A stretch of 64,000 nt of DNA from Orychophragmus violaceus (taxonomy: Eukaryota > Streptophyta > Magnoliopsida > Brassicales > Brassicaceae). The DNA is taken from assembly GCA_030180135.1 (NCBI GenBank), contig CM058232.1:58797330-58861329 (forward strand), written 5' to 3'. Shown one piece after another: positions 47,086-59,132 of the stretch. The translations under genes were made by a program, and so were the position numbers. The notes below the pieces were generated by a model. The model had not been told where the DNA came from, searched no databases, and saw only the letters and a list, made by a program, of their open reading frames with translations. Each line of letters opens with the position of its first letter. Position 1 is the first letter of the stretch.

Positions 47086-49520
47086 AGTATTGGATACTAG
47101 TTGTAGTACTGATATTTTTTGAAATATGCAGGACCTACGCAACAGTAGAACATTGGAGAAAGGACAAGTGGAACTGCACGTCTGGAATGGAGCAATGGTT
47201 GCTGCATTAGCCGTATAAATTCTCCACTTGTAGGAGCCTTTCAAGCTTGGTTTTAGAAATTAAGTAATTGCCACCATGTACTTGCAATATGCAAAGATGT
47301 CTTTCATTTTCTTGTTAGAATTTGGATGTTTTTCATTCTGATAAAAGACAAGTTTTGTTCTTTAGATCTTAATGAAATATTCTATGGTAGCACCCCGTTT
47401 AGAATGGGTTTTATATCTTAAACCAGCGGAAGTTTGAATATAACATAAATACTAAAAGTTTGAGTCTGATGACTCAAACCAGTCCTTCCTTGGCATAGTC
47501 GTTTTGGCCATATAAGAGTGAAGCGGATTCAGAAGCTCCATGGTTTTGGGCTCATTTTATTATAAATCATATGAGACATGAATTCTGCCTGCTGGGCCAA
47601 GTGAATAAGGCTTATTTAGCAGATCTAAAGAAAAGAGCCAGAGGCTCATTGGGCCTTGCTCATACTGATGTATGTGGTCCGACGAGCATAAGTGCCAGAG
47701 GAAATCTTCAATACTTCATTTGCCTTATTGATGACTTCAGTAAGTATGGCTGTGTTCTTTTGATGAGACACAAGTAGGAATCTTTTGAGGAATTCCAAAA
47801 ATGAAGTATAGAACCGATTTGACAGAAGTATTGAGATCCTCGATTAGACCGCGGAGGAAAATACTTGAGTCAAGAATTGAGTGATCATCTAAATGAATGT
47901 GAAGTCAAATCACAGCTCTTTTCTCCTGAAAACCTAAATGGTGTTTCTGAGAGAACGAATCAGACCTTATTAGATATGCTCCGATTAATGATGAGTCACA
48001 GGAATCTTCCATTATCCTTTTAAAATACGCTCTAAAAGGTATGTGTTTGCGCAGAAAAAGGGTTTCAATCAGAATCAATTGAAAGACACCACATTGGATG
48101 TGGACTGGAAGTTTTTCAAGTATGTTGTTCATTTGGGAATGATAGCTGACAAGCTTGAAACCCAAATCTGATAAGTTCTACCTCGCTGGTTGTCCTAGGG
48201 AAACCGAGGCTTATTACTTTTATAACCAATCCGAGAACAAAGTTTTGTTGTCCGGAACTGTGTCTTTTTGAGAAAGATTATACTTTCCAATAAGAACAGT
48301 GGGAGTAAGAGTACACATCGAAGAAACTCGATGAACACAGGAGGCTGCTCAACCTGTAAAGGGAGAGCAGCGGTGAGATCTGCAAAGAGCTGTAGGACCT
48401 ACACCTGTGGAGTCTGAAGTTCGCAGATCCGAATGGATCCGTCACTAACTCGAGAGTGATTTCTCGTAACCGATTGCCGTAATCTTTTGATCATTGAAAA
48501 GTGATGAACCTGCAAAATTCAAGAAGCGATGGTGAGCCCCAACTCCGAATATTGGCTTGGTATGCATGTTAGCTTCACCGATCCATTTCTGGATTGAAGC
48601 AAAACAACTTGGAGTTGGAATCCACGTTCTGATAAAACGGTCAAAAGTTTTGACTTGATCAGGAACGAAAAGAAACCGTGCGTTTACTAGTAGACTAGTG
48701 GGAGCGTAGTTGCATTTCTCACACTGTATGTAGACGACATACTTATTCTCATAAACGACGTTCCGTCGCTCAAGTCTCATGAGACTTGGGTCGGAAGTCA
48801 TTTTCATCAAAGGACATGGGAGAAGCCGCGTGAGTTCTTGGAATAAGGATCCATTGAGATGGATAGGGAAGGCTAATTGGATCGTGTCAGAATCCTTATG
48901 TAGATAAGGCTTTGGACAGTTCCAATATGCATGATTCCAAGAGTGGCTTCACACCAAAGGTCTTATGGCAATAATCTTAGCAAGATGAAGTGTCTTGGAC
49001 ACTGGCTGAGCTAGAAACAATCTTAGCAAGATGAAGTTTATTGAACACTGGCTGAGCTAGTATGTATGAGTGTGATTCCTTATGCTTCTGCAATAGAATC
49101 CATCATGAATGCCATAATTTACACTTATCCAGATACAGCTTACGCATTACGAGTAGATACCAAGTTGGTCCGGTAAAATTCACTGAACAGTTGCTAGAAA
49201 TATCCCAAGTGTTTGAGGAACACTAAGGATAGGTTCGTGGTGAACTAAGGAAGTGACGAACCAGTTGAGAGTAGTTAGACGAACAAAGACGAATTCCGGT
49301 TCCCACTTGGTTATGTCTTTTTGTCCAAATAACGGTACTATCTGTTGGAAGGGATCCAAGCAGAAAACCGTAGAATAGTGTTTTTATCTGAATGGCGGTG
49401 TGGTTTGTTGGAATCGTTTCAAGCAAAAAACACCGCAGTCTCTCCCAAAACCTAAGCACGAGATTTATTCTGTTGCTGTAGGTATTAGATATCTGAAGAG
49501 ATGATCTTGATTCTAGTGGG
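47060..49520 (+). pseudogene. Copia-2 pol relic
   Basis: Protease relic near 47075-47205 in another frame, with a TGA where Trp is expected and DTS in place of the DTG active site. Integrase start at 47571-47777 (AHTDVCGP...FICLIDDFSKYG). The following part (47800-48020) is in mixed frames. The RT motif YVDDIL is at 48727, RNase H-like piece (SAIESIMNAI...) near 49087. Many stops and short deletions. 47220-47560 is unrecognisable, probably the protease-integrase linker. Confidence 0.75.
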
Positions 49521-50200
49521 AGTTGCATTAGTTATGTTGTAATCTTTACATAGACATGCTATGGCAATGTTTGTGTAAGTTAAAACTGACATCAACATTA
49601 TTTGATTATTGGATAATTAAATAATGGTCCCAAAGTATTTTATGTTCATTTTATAGGTCATCAAGTTGATGACTTGATCATGAAACCCTATAAGTGAAAG
49701 ATGACATAAAATTATGTTTGTCCCTAGTCGAGGTTGTTGAAGTGGGACACTAACAACCGCGAGAGACTAGCATGTGAGGTGTCTGTTGGACTAAGTTTCA
49801 TGGAGTCAATGATATGATTATCACAGTCAATCACATAGATATATGTTGGTGAACATATGATCGGACATGACCCGCTAATGAGAACTCCACAGGATAGTTA
49901 TATCAGTGTCATGGGAGGTTCTCATTACGACTATAGAGTATAGTCCTTAGACCTGAGTTCATCATGCTTTCTAGCATATGAATTGGTACGTTTTGACCCT
50001 GTCAAACGCCGTTCCGTAACTGGCGGGTATAACGACATTGCTTAGGCGTATCATGAAGTATGTGTAGAAACAGGGATGGAACAAGATGGGATTTGTCCTT
50101 CCCATATAACGGGAGATAAATATCTCAGGACACAGTCTCTTGCTTTATGCCATATTGAGATATAGAGACGAAGGGATTATAGGAATAGGTGATTCCAGTA
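49521..50200 (+). other. Copia-2 3' untranslated region
   Basis: No gene. Includes a phrase repeated around CATAAAATTATG/TATGTTCATTTTATAGG. It ends at the polypurine tract. Confidence 0.6.
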
Positions 50201-50212
50201 CAAGTGGGAGAT
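50201..50212 (+). other. Polypurine tract of Copia-2
   Basis: CAAGTGGGAGAT directly before the 3' LTR. Confidence 0.85.
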
Positions 50213-50912
50213 TGTTGGGATTATGTCCTGAAATCACATTGTACTTACTCTAACGATAGTTGTACGTCGAGATCAAACATGTTGTATGATACTGGGCGGT
50301 TGCAATGCTTTGCTAGAAGCCTCTTGCAGTCTGTAAGTTGTAGACTTACTGCCAGTATTATATGATCCTATAGGGTCACACACCTAAGCAATCTGGAAGC
50401 TTATATATGGGAATCATCATCATGGTGGTGATCAAGATGATGTGTATTGGATACATATCAATATTAATTAAAGAGAGCTGTGTCGATCGACACAGTTGGT
50501 GTATCGATCGACACAGGGTCAATTCCGAAACTGATGTTTCGGTTTATGACTTAGACTTTTTCGGTTAAACCCGAAAGAAGGTTTAGTCATAACATGTCGT
50601 ATATATATGCTTATATGGTCGACCTGAACCCTAAGCCATTGATTTTTCTTGATTAGAAAAACAGAAACTCTCTATATTCAATTCCCAGATCCGGCACTAG
50701 CATCACGGCTTTTCAGGTTGTGTGCGTGTGGACTACGATAGAGGCGAGGCATCTGAATCGCTCCTAATCTCGTCTTACCTGATTCATCTTCCGCTGCCAG
50801 AACAAGGTAAACGCAAGATCCCTGATTCAATTACCTAAACCCTGAGATCCTAGGCTCGGAATTCAGAATTAGGGTTGCCTAATCGGATTAGGAATTACTA
50901 GGAATTCCATCA
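50213..50912 (+). repeat. Copia-2 3' LTR
   Basis: 700 bp, about 97% identical to the 5' LTR by hand count, followed by TSD TGAAC. Confidence 0.95.
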
Positions 50913-50917
50913 TGAAC

Positions 50918-51090
50918 TCTATGAAATCCATGTATGCTACAAAATCACTCCAAAAGCTCCCAGAATCTTTAAATAAGCTCCAAACTTACCTAAACTTACA
51001 CAGGATTCAAAAGACTCTAAAAACAACTAAAAGACTCTAGATAAAGACTTATATCATGGCATGAAAACCTGTAATAACCATGATATATCA
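50918..51090 (-). repeat. Athila-2 5' LTR, right part
   Basis: Continues the LTR after Copia-2 and ends TGATATATCA at 51081-51090. Together with 43115-44095 it makes an LTR of about 1150 bp with TGATA...TATCA ends. Confidence 0.75.
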
Positions 51091-51133
51091 TATACCGTTT
51101 ATTCTCAGCTCCAATTTATGAAGCTAAGTTATA

Positions 51134-52187
51134 TCATTTATATACTATTAAACATGTGATTTAAAAAACAAAATTAATAATGGTTTTATGTGTTATATTA
51201 TTGATTGTGCCATTATTTTTATTTAAATATATTTTTTTTCCATTAAAGATACTTTCAGATTAAAAAGTTAGATTATTTATGGGTCATACTAAATATTCTC
51301 TCCTTCAAATAATCTTTAATTAACAATTTTGTTCCAAAATATATTAGTAATATCTTTTAATATTTTTTATTTTAAATATAAATATATATATACTATACAA
51401 ATATTTTTCTTATTTTATTTCTTAAGATAAGTAATTATTGCCTACTTATTATTATATTATAACAATATCTTACAAAAATATTTTTAACTTCTTGTTTAAA
51501 AAAAAAATTACTAAATTCGTATTTATTATTAAATTTTATTAAAATAATTTTAATTATATTTTGAGCTATATTAACAATAAAATATATTTATATTTATACA
51601 ATTATTAAACAGAATGAAAATCGATTAATTGATTTTAATTATCTATATTATTAGAAACAAATTTTAATTATTGGAAGACATGTTAAAAATGTATTAATCA
51701 ATTTTGATTGATGTATTTTTAATTTAATAAAATATTAAATTAAATTCATAAACACTCGTTAAAACTATATTTAAAACAAACAGTTATATATTTATTATTA
51801 AATCAAAAACCTAACAGATCGAAATTAACAACTTATATATTACCAAAATTACATTTTATTAAAAAATTATTGATTTATGAATTTTTTAGTTGTGAAATCA
51901 CGAATTTAAATAAAAAATTATTAAATAAAATATATATGCGCATTTACATTAATAAAATAAACTACATTTCTATTAAAAATAAAAATAAGCCATAAAAATA
52001 TAGTAAAATAATATCAAAACAAAAAAACTTATTAAATTTCTCCTAACATTTAATATTATATTATCATATTTTCATTTATATAAATTAGATTAAATAGTTA
52101 ATAAAATTAATTTATAAAATATAAATTTAAGACAAATATTTATATAAAAAAAACATAAACCCCTCGTTTAGCGTGGGTAAAATCTAG
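51134..52187 (+). mobile_element. Non-autonomous Helitron
   Basis: Very AT-rich and non-coding. Starts TC after an A (51133) with TATACTATTAAA shortly inside. Ends GCGTGGGTAAAATCTAG before T (52188), the 3' terminus type of Brassicaceae Helitrons, with a short imperfect hairpin (CCCTCG/CGTGGG) just upstream. Insertion between A and T fits the Helitron rule. The 3' end is secure; the 5' end is inferred. Confidence 0.7.
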
Positions 52188-52894
52188 TGAACACTTATTT
52201 CATTAGACTTTTGGTTTCGTATTGAGAAATAATGACTGGCGAATATTTTTAAAAAGATTTGAGAAATAGAGCCGACGATCACCTGCCCGTCCTTGAGGAT
52301 TTTTCGGTTGTCTTCGCTGTCTGGAGGAGAAATGGTAGAAAGAAAAGGACGAGATTACGGAGTTGTTTATCATTGATTGGAGGCACGGTTTTGTGGGTGA
52401 TTGAAGGATGGAGAGTTGCCACCACCACAAATGCAGGAATCTCAGTTTGATCCTCGTTGGCTACCACATCCTTCCTTGTGGATGGTGGCGAGTTAGCCCT
52501 TGATCCAGAAGACCAGTTTCTTGCTCAATCAGTTTTGTGGATACAGGGAAATGCTTCTTAACTTTGTCTTTAATATGAAATACCTTAGTGTTGATATTGT
52601 TCTTCGAACATGTTAGTAAGAAGGGTAAAACGTAAATATAAACAGAAAATCGAGATATAAATTTATTCATCTAGTCTTAATCAAGTCTCTCGTCGGCTTG
52701 TGTTCTCTTAGAAAATAAAATTTGTTCGTCTACACAAAGGCCTTATAATATACACAAGTAACACGAGTGCTTTCTGCATCCCTGCAGCTTATATAACATA
52801 AAAAAAATAGCAAATGATTTAGCTACTACCCAACACACTTTTTGTCACCTTTTGCTTCATTGTGGTCTACATTTATCGGTCTCTCTCAAGATCA
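52188..52894. other. Intergenic / 3' flank of the host gene
   Basis: No recognisable gene or repeat. Part of 52750-52894 is probably 3' UTR of the minus-strand gene. Open stretches around 52260-52460 on both strands have no family resemblance. Confidence 0.5.
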
Positions 52895-54465
52895 TCATTT
52901 CTCCTCAAAGTCGACATCGATGATTTGGGACTTCGGTGGCTTTTTAGAGTTACCCTTGCTGTTGTTTTTATTGATGTTACCGTCTCTTGAGAAGAAGTCG
53001 CCTTGTGGCTGCCACACGATGTTCCTACATCCCTCACATCTGATGACTTGGTTCTTGTATCCTATGAACGGCCTCTTACAGGCTGGGCATTCCCCCTGTG
53101 CGGAACCAAGAGTTATAACAGAGCGTTGAACAGCATTTAGTTCAATAATATTGGTCGTGTCATTTCACATACTAAATCGATTAATGTAGATAAATCGATT
53201 AGCTACACTACATACCTTGATGACGAAGTTATTGGCCACTGCACCAATGAGAAGAGGGCCAGCAATTGGAAGAACCCATGTTGCCACTATTATTACTCGG
53301 AACAGCCATCCAGACAACGCAAACCAAAGAAAGAAAATAGTCTGGTAATGGAATCAAGCATAGCCAAGATTAGAATTGTTATGATTAACTGAAAAGCATT
53401 TATAATTAGACAAGTCATCAAAGTATATCTCTTTTGGTACACAGCCTATATAAATCAGTCCAAGTCTGTTGCTTTTAATAGAGAAAACATCTTAAGGCTA
53501 CTGCCTCCAACATAATAGAGTAAAAGGAAGAGAAGATACTTACAGCAAAACTTCCACCGAGCGGTGTATTCAAGAAATCACTGAATTGCTTCCTGTACTG
53601 TTAGGCAAAGATATGGAGAAAAAACTCAGCACAAGCAAGAGCCATGTTGGTACAATCATGTGGGTATCATTGCTCAACTCTGGTCTATCACAACACATAT
53701 CATTCTAGCAGGAATTATTCAATATTTAAGTGTATACAATAGAAGTAAATGTGCATCTAATCCATCAAGCCAATTCCATAGAAAACAAATGTGGAAGAAA
53801 AAGAGACAGAATCGAAATCTCTCAGAGTTCAAAAGAATGAGATTTATCTTCAGTGGCCTGTAATTTGCTCCATTCTCAAGAGCAGCAATCAATAAACGAA
53901 AGGAACTGCTGCAAATCAAATTTCTTTTCCCACAGATGACAGAATTGTAAACTAAGCATAAAATCTACTTCACCTCTTTCTCAATTCTCACAATCCATTT
54001 CAAGTTCAATTCTCAATTGCCTGAAGAGCTGTCTATTAGCCATTTCCACAAGTAACTGAAAATCAAAGGAGAAAGCACCTTTGGGAAATTTCTACTAAAA
54101 TCGACGGATAAGCTCCTGACCCGTGGGCTAATTCCAAACTCGCGATCAATCTCACGAGCACGGTCGCCGGCAGAAACTGCAGCGGAGCTCAAACGGCGAG
54201 AGACGGCGTACTGACGGTCGATTCGCTCGGCGGTTTTCTTAGCTTCAAACACGAATTGCTCGAATCCATCGTTGGCTGTCCGCCACGCGTCTCTCCAAGC
54301 CTTACCCGACTTGATGTTATCGGCGAAGCGGTCGAAGTCGCCGCGTTGGAAGGCTTTCACCTGCAATAAAGGGGCCGCGCGTGATCTGTAGGTGCGAAGG
54401 TGCGGATAAGGCGTGGTGAATCTGGGTGGTGCGGAAGGACATATGAAGTTGCAAGCCTTCATCAT
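52895..54465 (-). CDS. Predicted plastid membrane protein with C-terminal zinc ribbon (host gene, 4 exons)
   Basis: Exons 54465-54079, 53597-53544, 53341-53216 and 53095-52895 (minus) join in phase 0 at every junction, with GT-AG introns, to 255 residues. Residues 1-40 are Ser/Pro/Arg-rich without acidic residues, like a transit peptide. About 45-125 is a charged helical part (FDRFADNIKSGKAWRDAW...). Exon 3 is a hydrophobic segment (FFLWFALSGWLF...GPLLIGAVA), probably one or two membrane spans. Exon 4 has CPAC...CEGC, a four-Cys zinc ribbon, and an acidic end DVDFEEK. No broken codon. I recognise it as a conserved plant gene but cannot name it; function unknown. The retroposon 54575-55733 sits just upstream. 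Confidence 0.85.
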
Positions 54466-54574
54466 AGTTGAAAGACCATGAGATTTTGGCAGAGCGATTG
54501 TAGGAAAGAGGACAAAGCTTTTGTGGTCACTCTTCGCCGTGGAGAAGAAGACGCAAAGCAGCTGAAGGTGATAA
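54466..54574 (-). promoter_or_regulatory. 5' UTR / proximal promoter of the host gene
   Basis: 109 bp between the ATG and the poly(A) end of a retroposon. No TATA box is visible in it, so either transcription starts within it or the promoter lies beyond or inside the retroposon. Confidence 0.45.
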
Positions 54575-55733
54575 TTTTTTTTTTTTTTTTTTCGTCTGAA
54601 ATTATATTAATTAAACAAGGTGAAATGCGTTTTTACAATACAAACCGGCAGAAAACGAAAATTTCTCCGGAAACTAAACCCACACAGGGGTAACTGATCC
54701 GGCGGAATAAAGGAATATCCCCGGAAACAAAACCTACAACTATAACAGAAAAAGTCGATAAAGTCCAAAGCCAATCACTGCCATTCCAAACTTGTATTTT
54801 GTGACCCATGAGGAGATGCTTGAGTGAGATTTACCGCTGTTGCCCACGGCCCACCAACGATAACATCAACTACACGAACAGATGCCGAGAGACCCTCTCT
54901 CAGACTCAAAGAAACAGACTCCACAACCCGACAAGAAAGGACCCCTATAAGGACCACTAAGACTCTTTCGGATACGGCTGAGACACAACTCTATGCGCCC
55001 ATGAAAACCTAGATAGAAGCCTAAACAAACCCAAATCACACCAGATTTGAGTCAACCAAAGCCAAACCAATCTAAACTACCCCGAATCCACAAAACCCGG
55101 AAATAAATTCAGATAAGAAAGCACTCACAACATCTCACACACCAAGCCGAGAAAACACCATTTCAGATGACATAACCAAACTCTGAACCAACACTACCCT
55201 GAAAAGCAGAGGTAACAGGACTTTTTCATCTAAAACCGAAGGGACCAAATCTCAAAATCAAACCAAAAACCGGAACATCACCAAACCAAGCCTAAAACTA
55301 AACCAAACCAGCTAACCAAGCTACAGATCGACGGAGACAAACCTCAACACAACGACGACAGACCCGACTCCGGAAATCAGATAACAGAAGCTAAAACCGC
55401 GACTCACCAACGAGCCGAACAGGACCATCGGAGACGACTGAAGAAACGGCGGCGACAAACCAGGCTGAGGCGACACACGGCGACGAGCAGAGGAACCGGC
55501 GGAAACACGAACATAGCAGAGGCGGAGGAAGGAGGAGCTGGTAAACCGTGGGATTTGGCCGATTAAAACGAGATTGGGACCTCAGAAACCAGACGGCGAC
55601 GCAAGTACCCTCCCCGGCGACGAAAGAGATCGCCGGCCGAGGAGAAAACGAAGAACGAACGGACGGCGGCGGCTACCTCGTAGTACGTGCCTGGGAGCGT
55701 TTAGACTAGGGCGAACCCGTGATTAAATAAATA
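54575..55733 (-). mobile_element. Non-coding poly(A) retroposon, Sadhu-like
   Basis: Flanked by TGAAGGTGATAA (54563-54574 and 55734-55745, continuing into T runs on both sides). The minus strand ends in a poly(A) run (54575-54592) and starts at 55733; length is 1159 bp. The 5' part is GC-rich with CCGCCG/TCGCCG phrases, the middle rich in TTTGGTTT phrases. No long ORF. Size, poly(A) and long TSD fit the Sadhu retroposons of Brassicaceae; the family name is my inference. Confidence 0.75.
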
Positions 55734-55755
55734 TGAAGGTGATAATTTTTTTTAA

Positions 55756-56447
55756 GACAAATCTGAAGGTGATAAATTAAAAACACCTTAAATTGGTTTA
55801 TTTGACTTATTAGACTAGTACTGAGTATTGGGGTCAACTTCTCTCGTAGCCTTCTGTAAAAACAAATCCAGACTATCCTCAAGCTAATTTTCCATACCCT
55901 TTCCACTTTAATGAAATGTAGTTTGACCCTTTTGTCCTCAGTTTACTATGAAAATGGTGGATTAGAAATTAGAAATTAGAATGAGGAAATTGGTTATGAT
56001 TGGATTGGTTTGGAATCGGGTTTAAGAGAATTGGATCTCAATTGGATGGGGATTTGGTTTCTGAAAAAAAAAAAAAGAATATGAATCCCGAGCTTCCCCT
56101 CCCCTCCCGTTCCCTCCCAGCTCCGCTCAGCTCGCGTCGCCTCTCTGAACTGGTTTTGCTCATCGGCGCCGTCGCGTGCTCCGTCAACCCACCGAGGTTT
56201 GTGGCTCCCCTAGATCTGCATTCAGCTCCATTTGAATGGGATTGGGATGATTGGGATTGGGATGCTTGAGATTGTTTTTTGGTAGATTCAACTGATGAGT
56301 TGATACATTGTTGTTTAGCCATTGATTCTTGGTCGATTTGGAATACGAATTGAGTATAAATGCATTTCAGAGGTAGAATCGGGTGTGTATTGTTCTAATT
56401 TGATCTTGAAATCGATTCAAATTTGTGTTCATGTTGTTGTAGAACTG
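55756..56447. other. Left flank of the VANDAL-like element, border unclear
   Basis: Mixed sequence with a GC-rich patch (56085-56240). A third copy of CTGAAGGTGATAA occurs at 55763-55775. I find no MULE terminal sequence here, so the element's left end may be deleted or lie within this stretch. Confidence 0.4.
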
Positions 56448-56690
56448 GGGACAACTAGTATAACCGATGTATGTTTAACTAGTAAAACTGGTATAACTTG
56501 TACAACTAGTATAAATAGTAAAACTACTATAACTAGTACTACTAGTATAACTGGTATACCTAGTATAAATGGTAGAACTAGTATAACTGGTAGAACTATT
56601 ATAACTGGTATAACTAGTATAACTGGTGTAACTAGTATAATTGAGGACAACTTTTGTAAAACCGAGAACAAACTTTGTACAACTACAAGT
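56448..56690 (+). repeat. 9-bp motif array 1 (ACTRGTATA)n
   Basis: About 25 units with 9-bp period, alternating ACTAGTATA and ACTGGTATA. It lies directly upstream of the transposase start, probably in a 5' UTR intron whose acceptor is TTTTGGCAAG at 56714-56723. Confidence 0.9.
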
Positions 56691-56728
56691 ATATACTAAG
56701 TTTTTTGCTTTTGTTTTGGCAAGATAGA

Positions 56729-59132
56729 ATGAGCGACAGAGTGTGCATCCATTATAAATATCAGGGGCGCATGTGTAGCTTAGTGTTTAAAGAGGAGATA
56801 ACTTTGGAGATGGTAATAGCTAGGCTTTACAAGAAGCATGCGTTAGATGAGAATAAGGTTAGATTGGAATTGAGTTACATTCCTTTGGGGGTTGGCTGTG
56901 AAGAACATTTGAGTATTTCTGATGATGAAGATCTTTATGGTTATTTAATGACCGTTGATAATGAGAACCGTAGAAGTCTTTTGTTTGTGGAGGTCGTGAC
57001 TGGACTGGAGCTGCCCACGCAACCGTCGAGAGCGGGGAAAAGCTCTACTGGTTTGAACTATGAGCATGACGAAATTGGAGAAGTAGGACCTAATGCCTTG
57101 ACATTGTTTGTTGAAAACGGAGAAATAGGAGCTAATGTTGTGTCGTTGTTTGTTGAAAACGGTCAAGCAAGTCAAGAAGAGCAAGTGAGAGAGGAAGAGC
57201 AAGTGAGCGAGGAAGAGCAAGTGAGAGAGGATGATAGCGAGAAATTGGAGGATAACGTTACGGATACGTCGGGTATGTGGGATGAATATCGTGAGGTACC
57301 ACCCGTTGTTGAAAGTAGTCAGTTTGTCGCGCCATGGGAACACGGTTTTGGGTTGAGTGTGCATCAAGAATTCCGAGATAAGAAGGCGGTTATAGAGTTG
57401 GTAGAGAGTTTGGCATTTAGAAACTCTTTTAATTATGTTACGCAACATTCTGATAGAATGCGGTGGGTGGTTAAATGTTCTATTGAGAGATGTAAATGGG
57501 GTCTACGAGCAACAAGGATTCCGAACTCGGATATGTTCTCTATTAGAACGTACACGAAGATGCACACATGCAACCGTGCCGATCAAACTGTAAGCGCTGA
57601 TTGTATGAAAGGCTCATCATAGCTAGTTGCATCGTATTTGAGTGAGGAATATTATGGGAACTTCGAAACTCCAAAGCCTAGAACCATCATTGATCTAGTC
57701 AGGCGAAAATATGGCGTAGACATATCATACTCGACGGCGTTAAGAGGGAAAATTTAAGCAGTTTGTGATTTGTGTGGTAGTCCGGAAGATAACTACAAGA
57801 TGTTGTATCGCTATCTATACGTGTTAGAAGAGGTCAATCCTGGAACGGTAACTGCTGTGGAAGTGGATGAGAAAAAAAAAATTCAAGTATATATTCATAG
57901 CTTTGGGAGTTAGCTTTGAAGGGTTTGCATTCATGAGGAAAGTGATAATTGTTGATGCAACTTTTCTCAAGACCGGTTATAGTGGTGTACTTGTTTTCGA
58001 TGTGGCTCAGGATCCTAATCGCCACATTTATCCCATAGCGTTCGGTGTTCTTGACGGTGAGAATTTAGCTAGTTGGACATGGTTTTTCGAGATGTTGAAA
58101 AGCGTTATAGGCGACTCGTCCGAATTGGTATTTGTGAGTGATAGAAATGCAAGCCTCATCAATGCAATAGCAAACGTATTTCCACAAGCTCATCATGGGT
58201 ACTGTTTATGACATTTGTCCCAAAACATGAAAGAACATGTTGGGAATGCAAACAAAAAAGTAGTCGGTGATAGGTTTCAGGAGATGGGTTGGTCTCACAC
58301 AGCGGCTGAGTTCTACAGTCGTTACGAGACATTTAAGAGGAGATATCCTTCAGCCGCGAAGTATGTGGAGGAGATTACCGTCAAGGAAAAATGGCTTAGA
58401 TGTTTTTTTTCCAGGTAAACGATACAACTTGGACACGAGTAACTCTGCGGAATGTCTGAACAAGACTTTTCTTGATGCGAGGAAGTACTCCTTAATGCCA
58501 CTGCTTGATACTATCATTCGCAAGTTTTCAGATTGGTTTAACAAGCATAGGAAAGAGGCCGTGTCTGGAGATCCTAAAGAAAATCTCGTGCCTTTGATCC
58601 AGATCTTCTTGAATAAAAATTGGCCAATTTCTAAGACATTAGCTGTGAGGGAGGTAAACACTTTCGAGATCGAGTACGAAGTCGATTATATTGATGGAAA
58701 GGTTTATTTGGTGAACTTGGAATCAAAAAGTTGTGGTTTCTTCAATATTCAGCAGTATACTTGTCTCCATGTCCTAGCAGCATACGGAACATACAAAAAA
58801 GCGATAGAGCTCATGCAAGTGCTACCAAAATAAAACTCCTTGATTTGATTTCGAAATATTATTTGACGGAGATGTGGGCATTGGCTTATTATAGGTCCAT
58901 CTATGCTGTCCCTGATATGTCTGCATGGAACGTCCCGGATTACATCAAAGAGATGCATATCCTACCTCCGGATTACAAGATAACGAGGGGTCGGAAGAGA
59001 ATATATAGATTTCCATCAGCTGGAGAAGGAGAAAGACGGCGAAGGACACAAAATAAAAGGCGGCCAAGAACTCACCCAGGAAGACTATCAAGGCTGTTAT
59101 TTGGAGATGACTCAAACTCTGAGTGTGAGTGA
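56729..59132 (+). pseudogene. MURA-type MULE transposase (VANA-like), broken
   Basis: ATG 56729 follows a likely splice acceptor. N-terminal PB1-like region (HYKYQGRMCSLVF...), an acidic spacer with three EEQVREE-type repeats (57178-57235), and MuDR-type DNA-binding region ending SIERCKWGLRA...HTCNR. Transposase core with VDATFLK (Asp at 57952) and SDRNASL (Asp at 58139), SWIM-like CxH (58732-58775) and a basic C-terminus. Breaks: stops at 57620 and 57757, a frameshift in an A-run (57870-57879), a stop at 58209 (TGA at a likely CGA), a frameshift in a T-run near 58403 and another between 58780 and 58830. The first SWIM cysteine seems lost. Not functional; family assignment firm. Confidence 0.85.

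Larger units (their letters stand above)
44096..50912 (+). mobile_element. Copia-2: LTR retrotransposon inserted in the Athila-2 LTR
   Basis: TSD TGAAC (44091-44095 and 50913-50917), LTRs of 699 and 700 bp, tRNA(Met) primer site, polypurine tract. I count about 20 differences between the LTRs (roughly 97% identity), so it is older than Copia-1. gag is open; pol is heavily broken. Confidence 0.95.

Noticed and set aside
51091..52187. AT-rich stretch as a possible scaffold-attachment or replication origin
   Set aside because: Termini explain it as a Helitron; AT-richness alone is not evidence.
56000..56269. 89-codon open frame with a GC-rich core
   Set aside because: No known family, low-complexity Trp/Asp end, no splice or promoter support.
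56322..56699. Open frame with T-S-I / T-G-I repeats
   Set aside because: It is the 9-bp minisatellite read in frame; a 9-bp unit without stop is open by construction.
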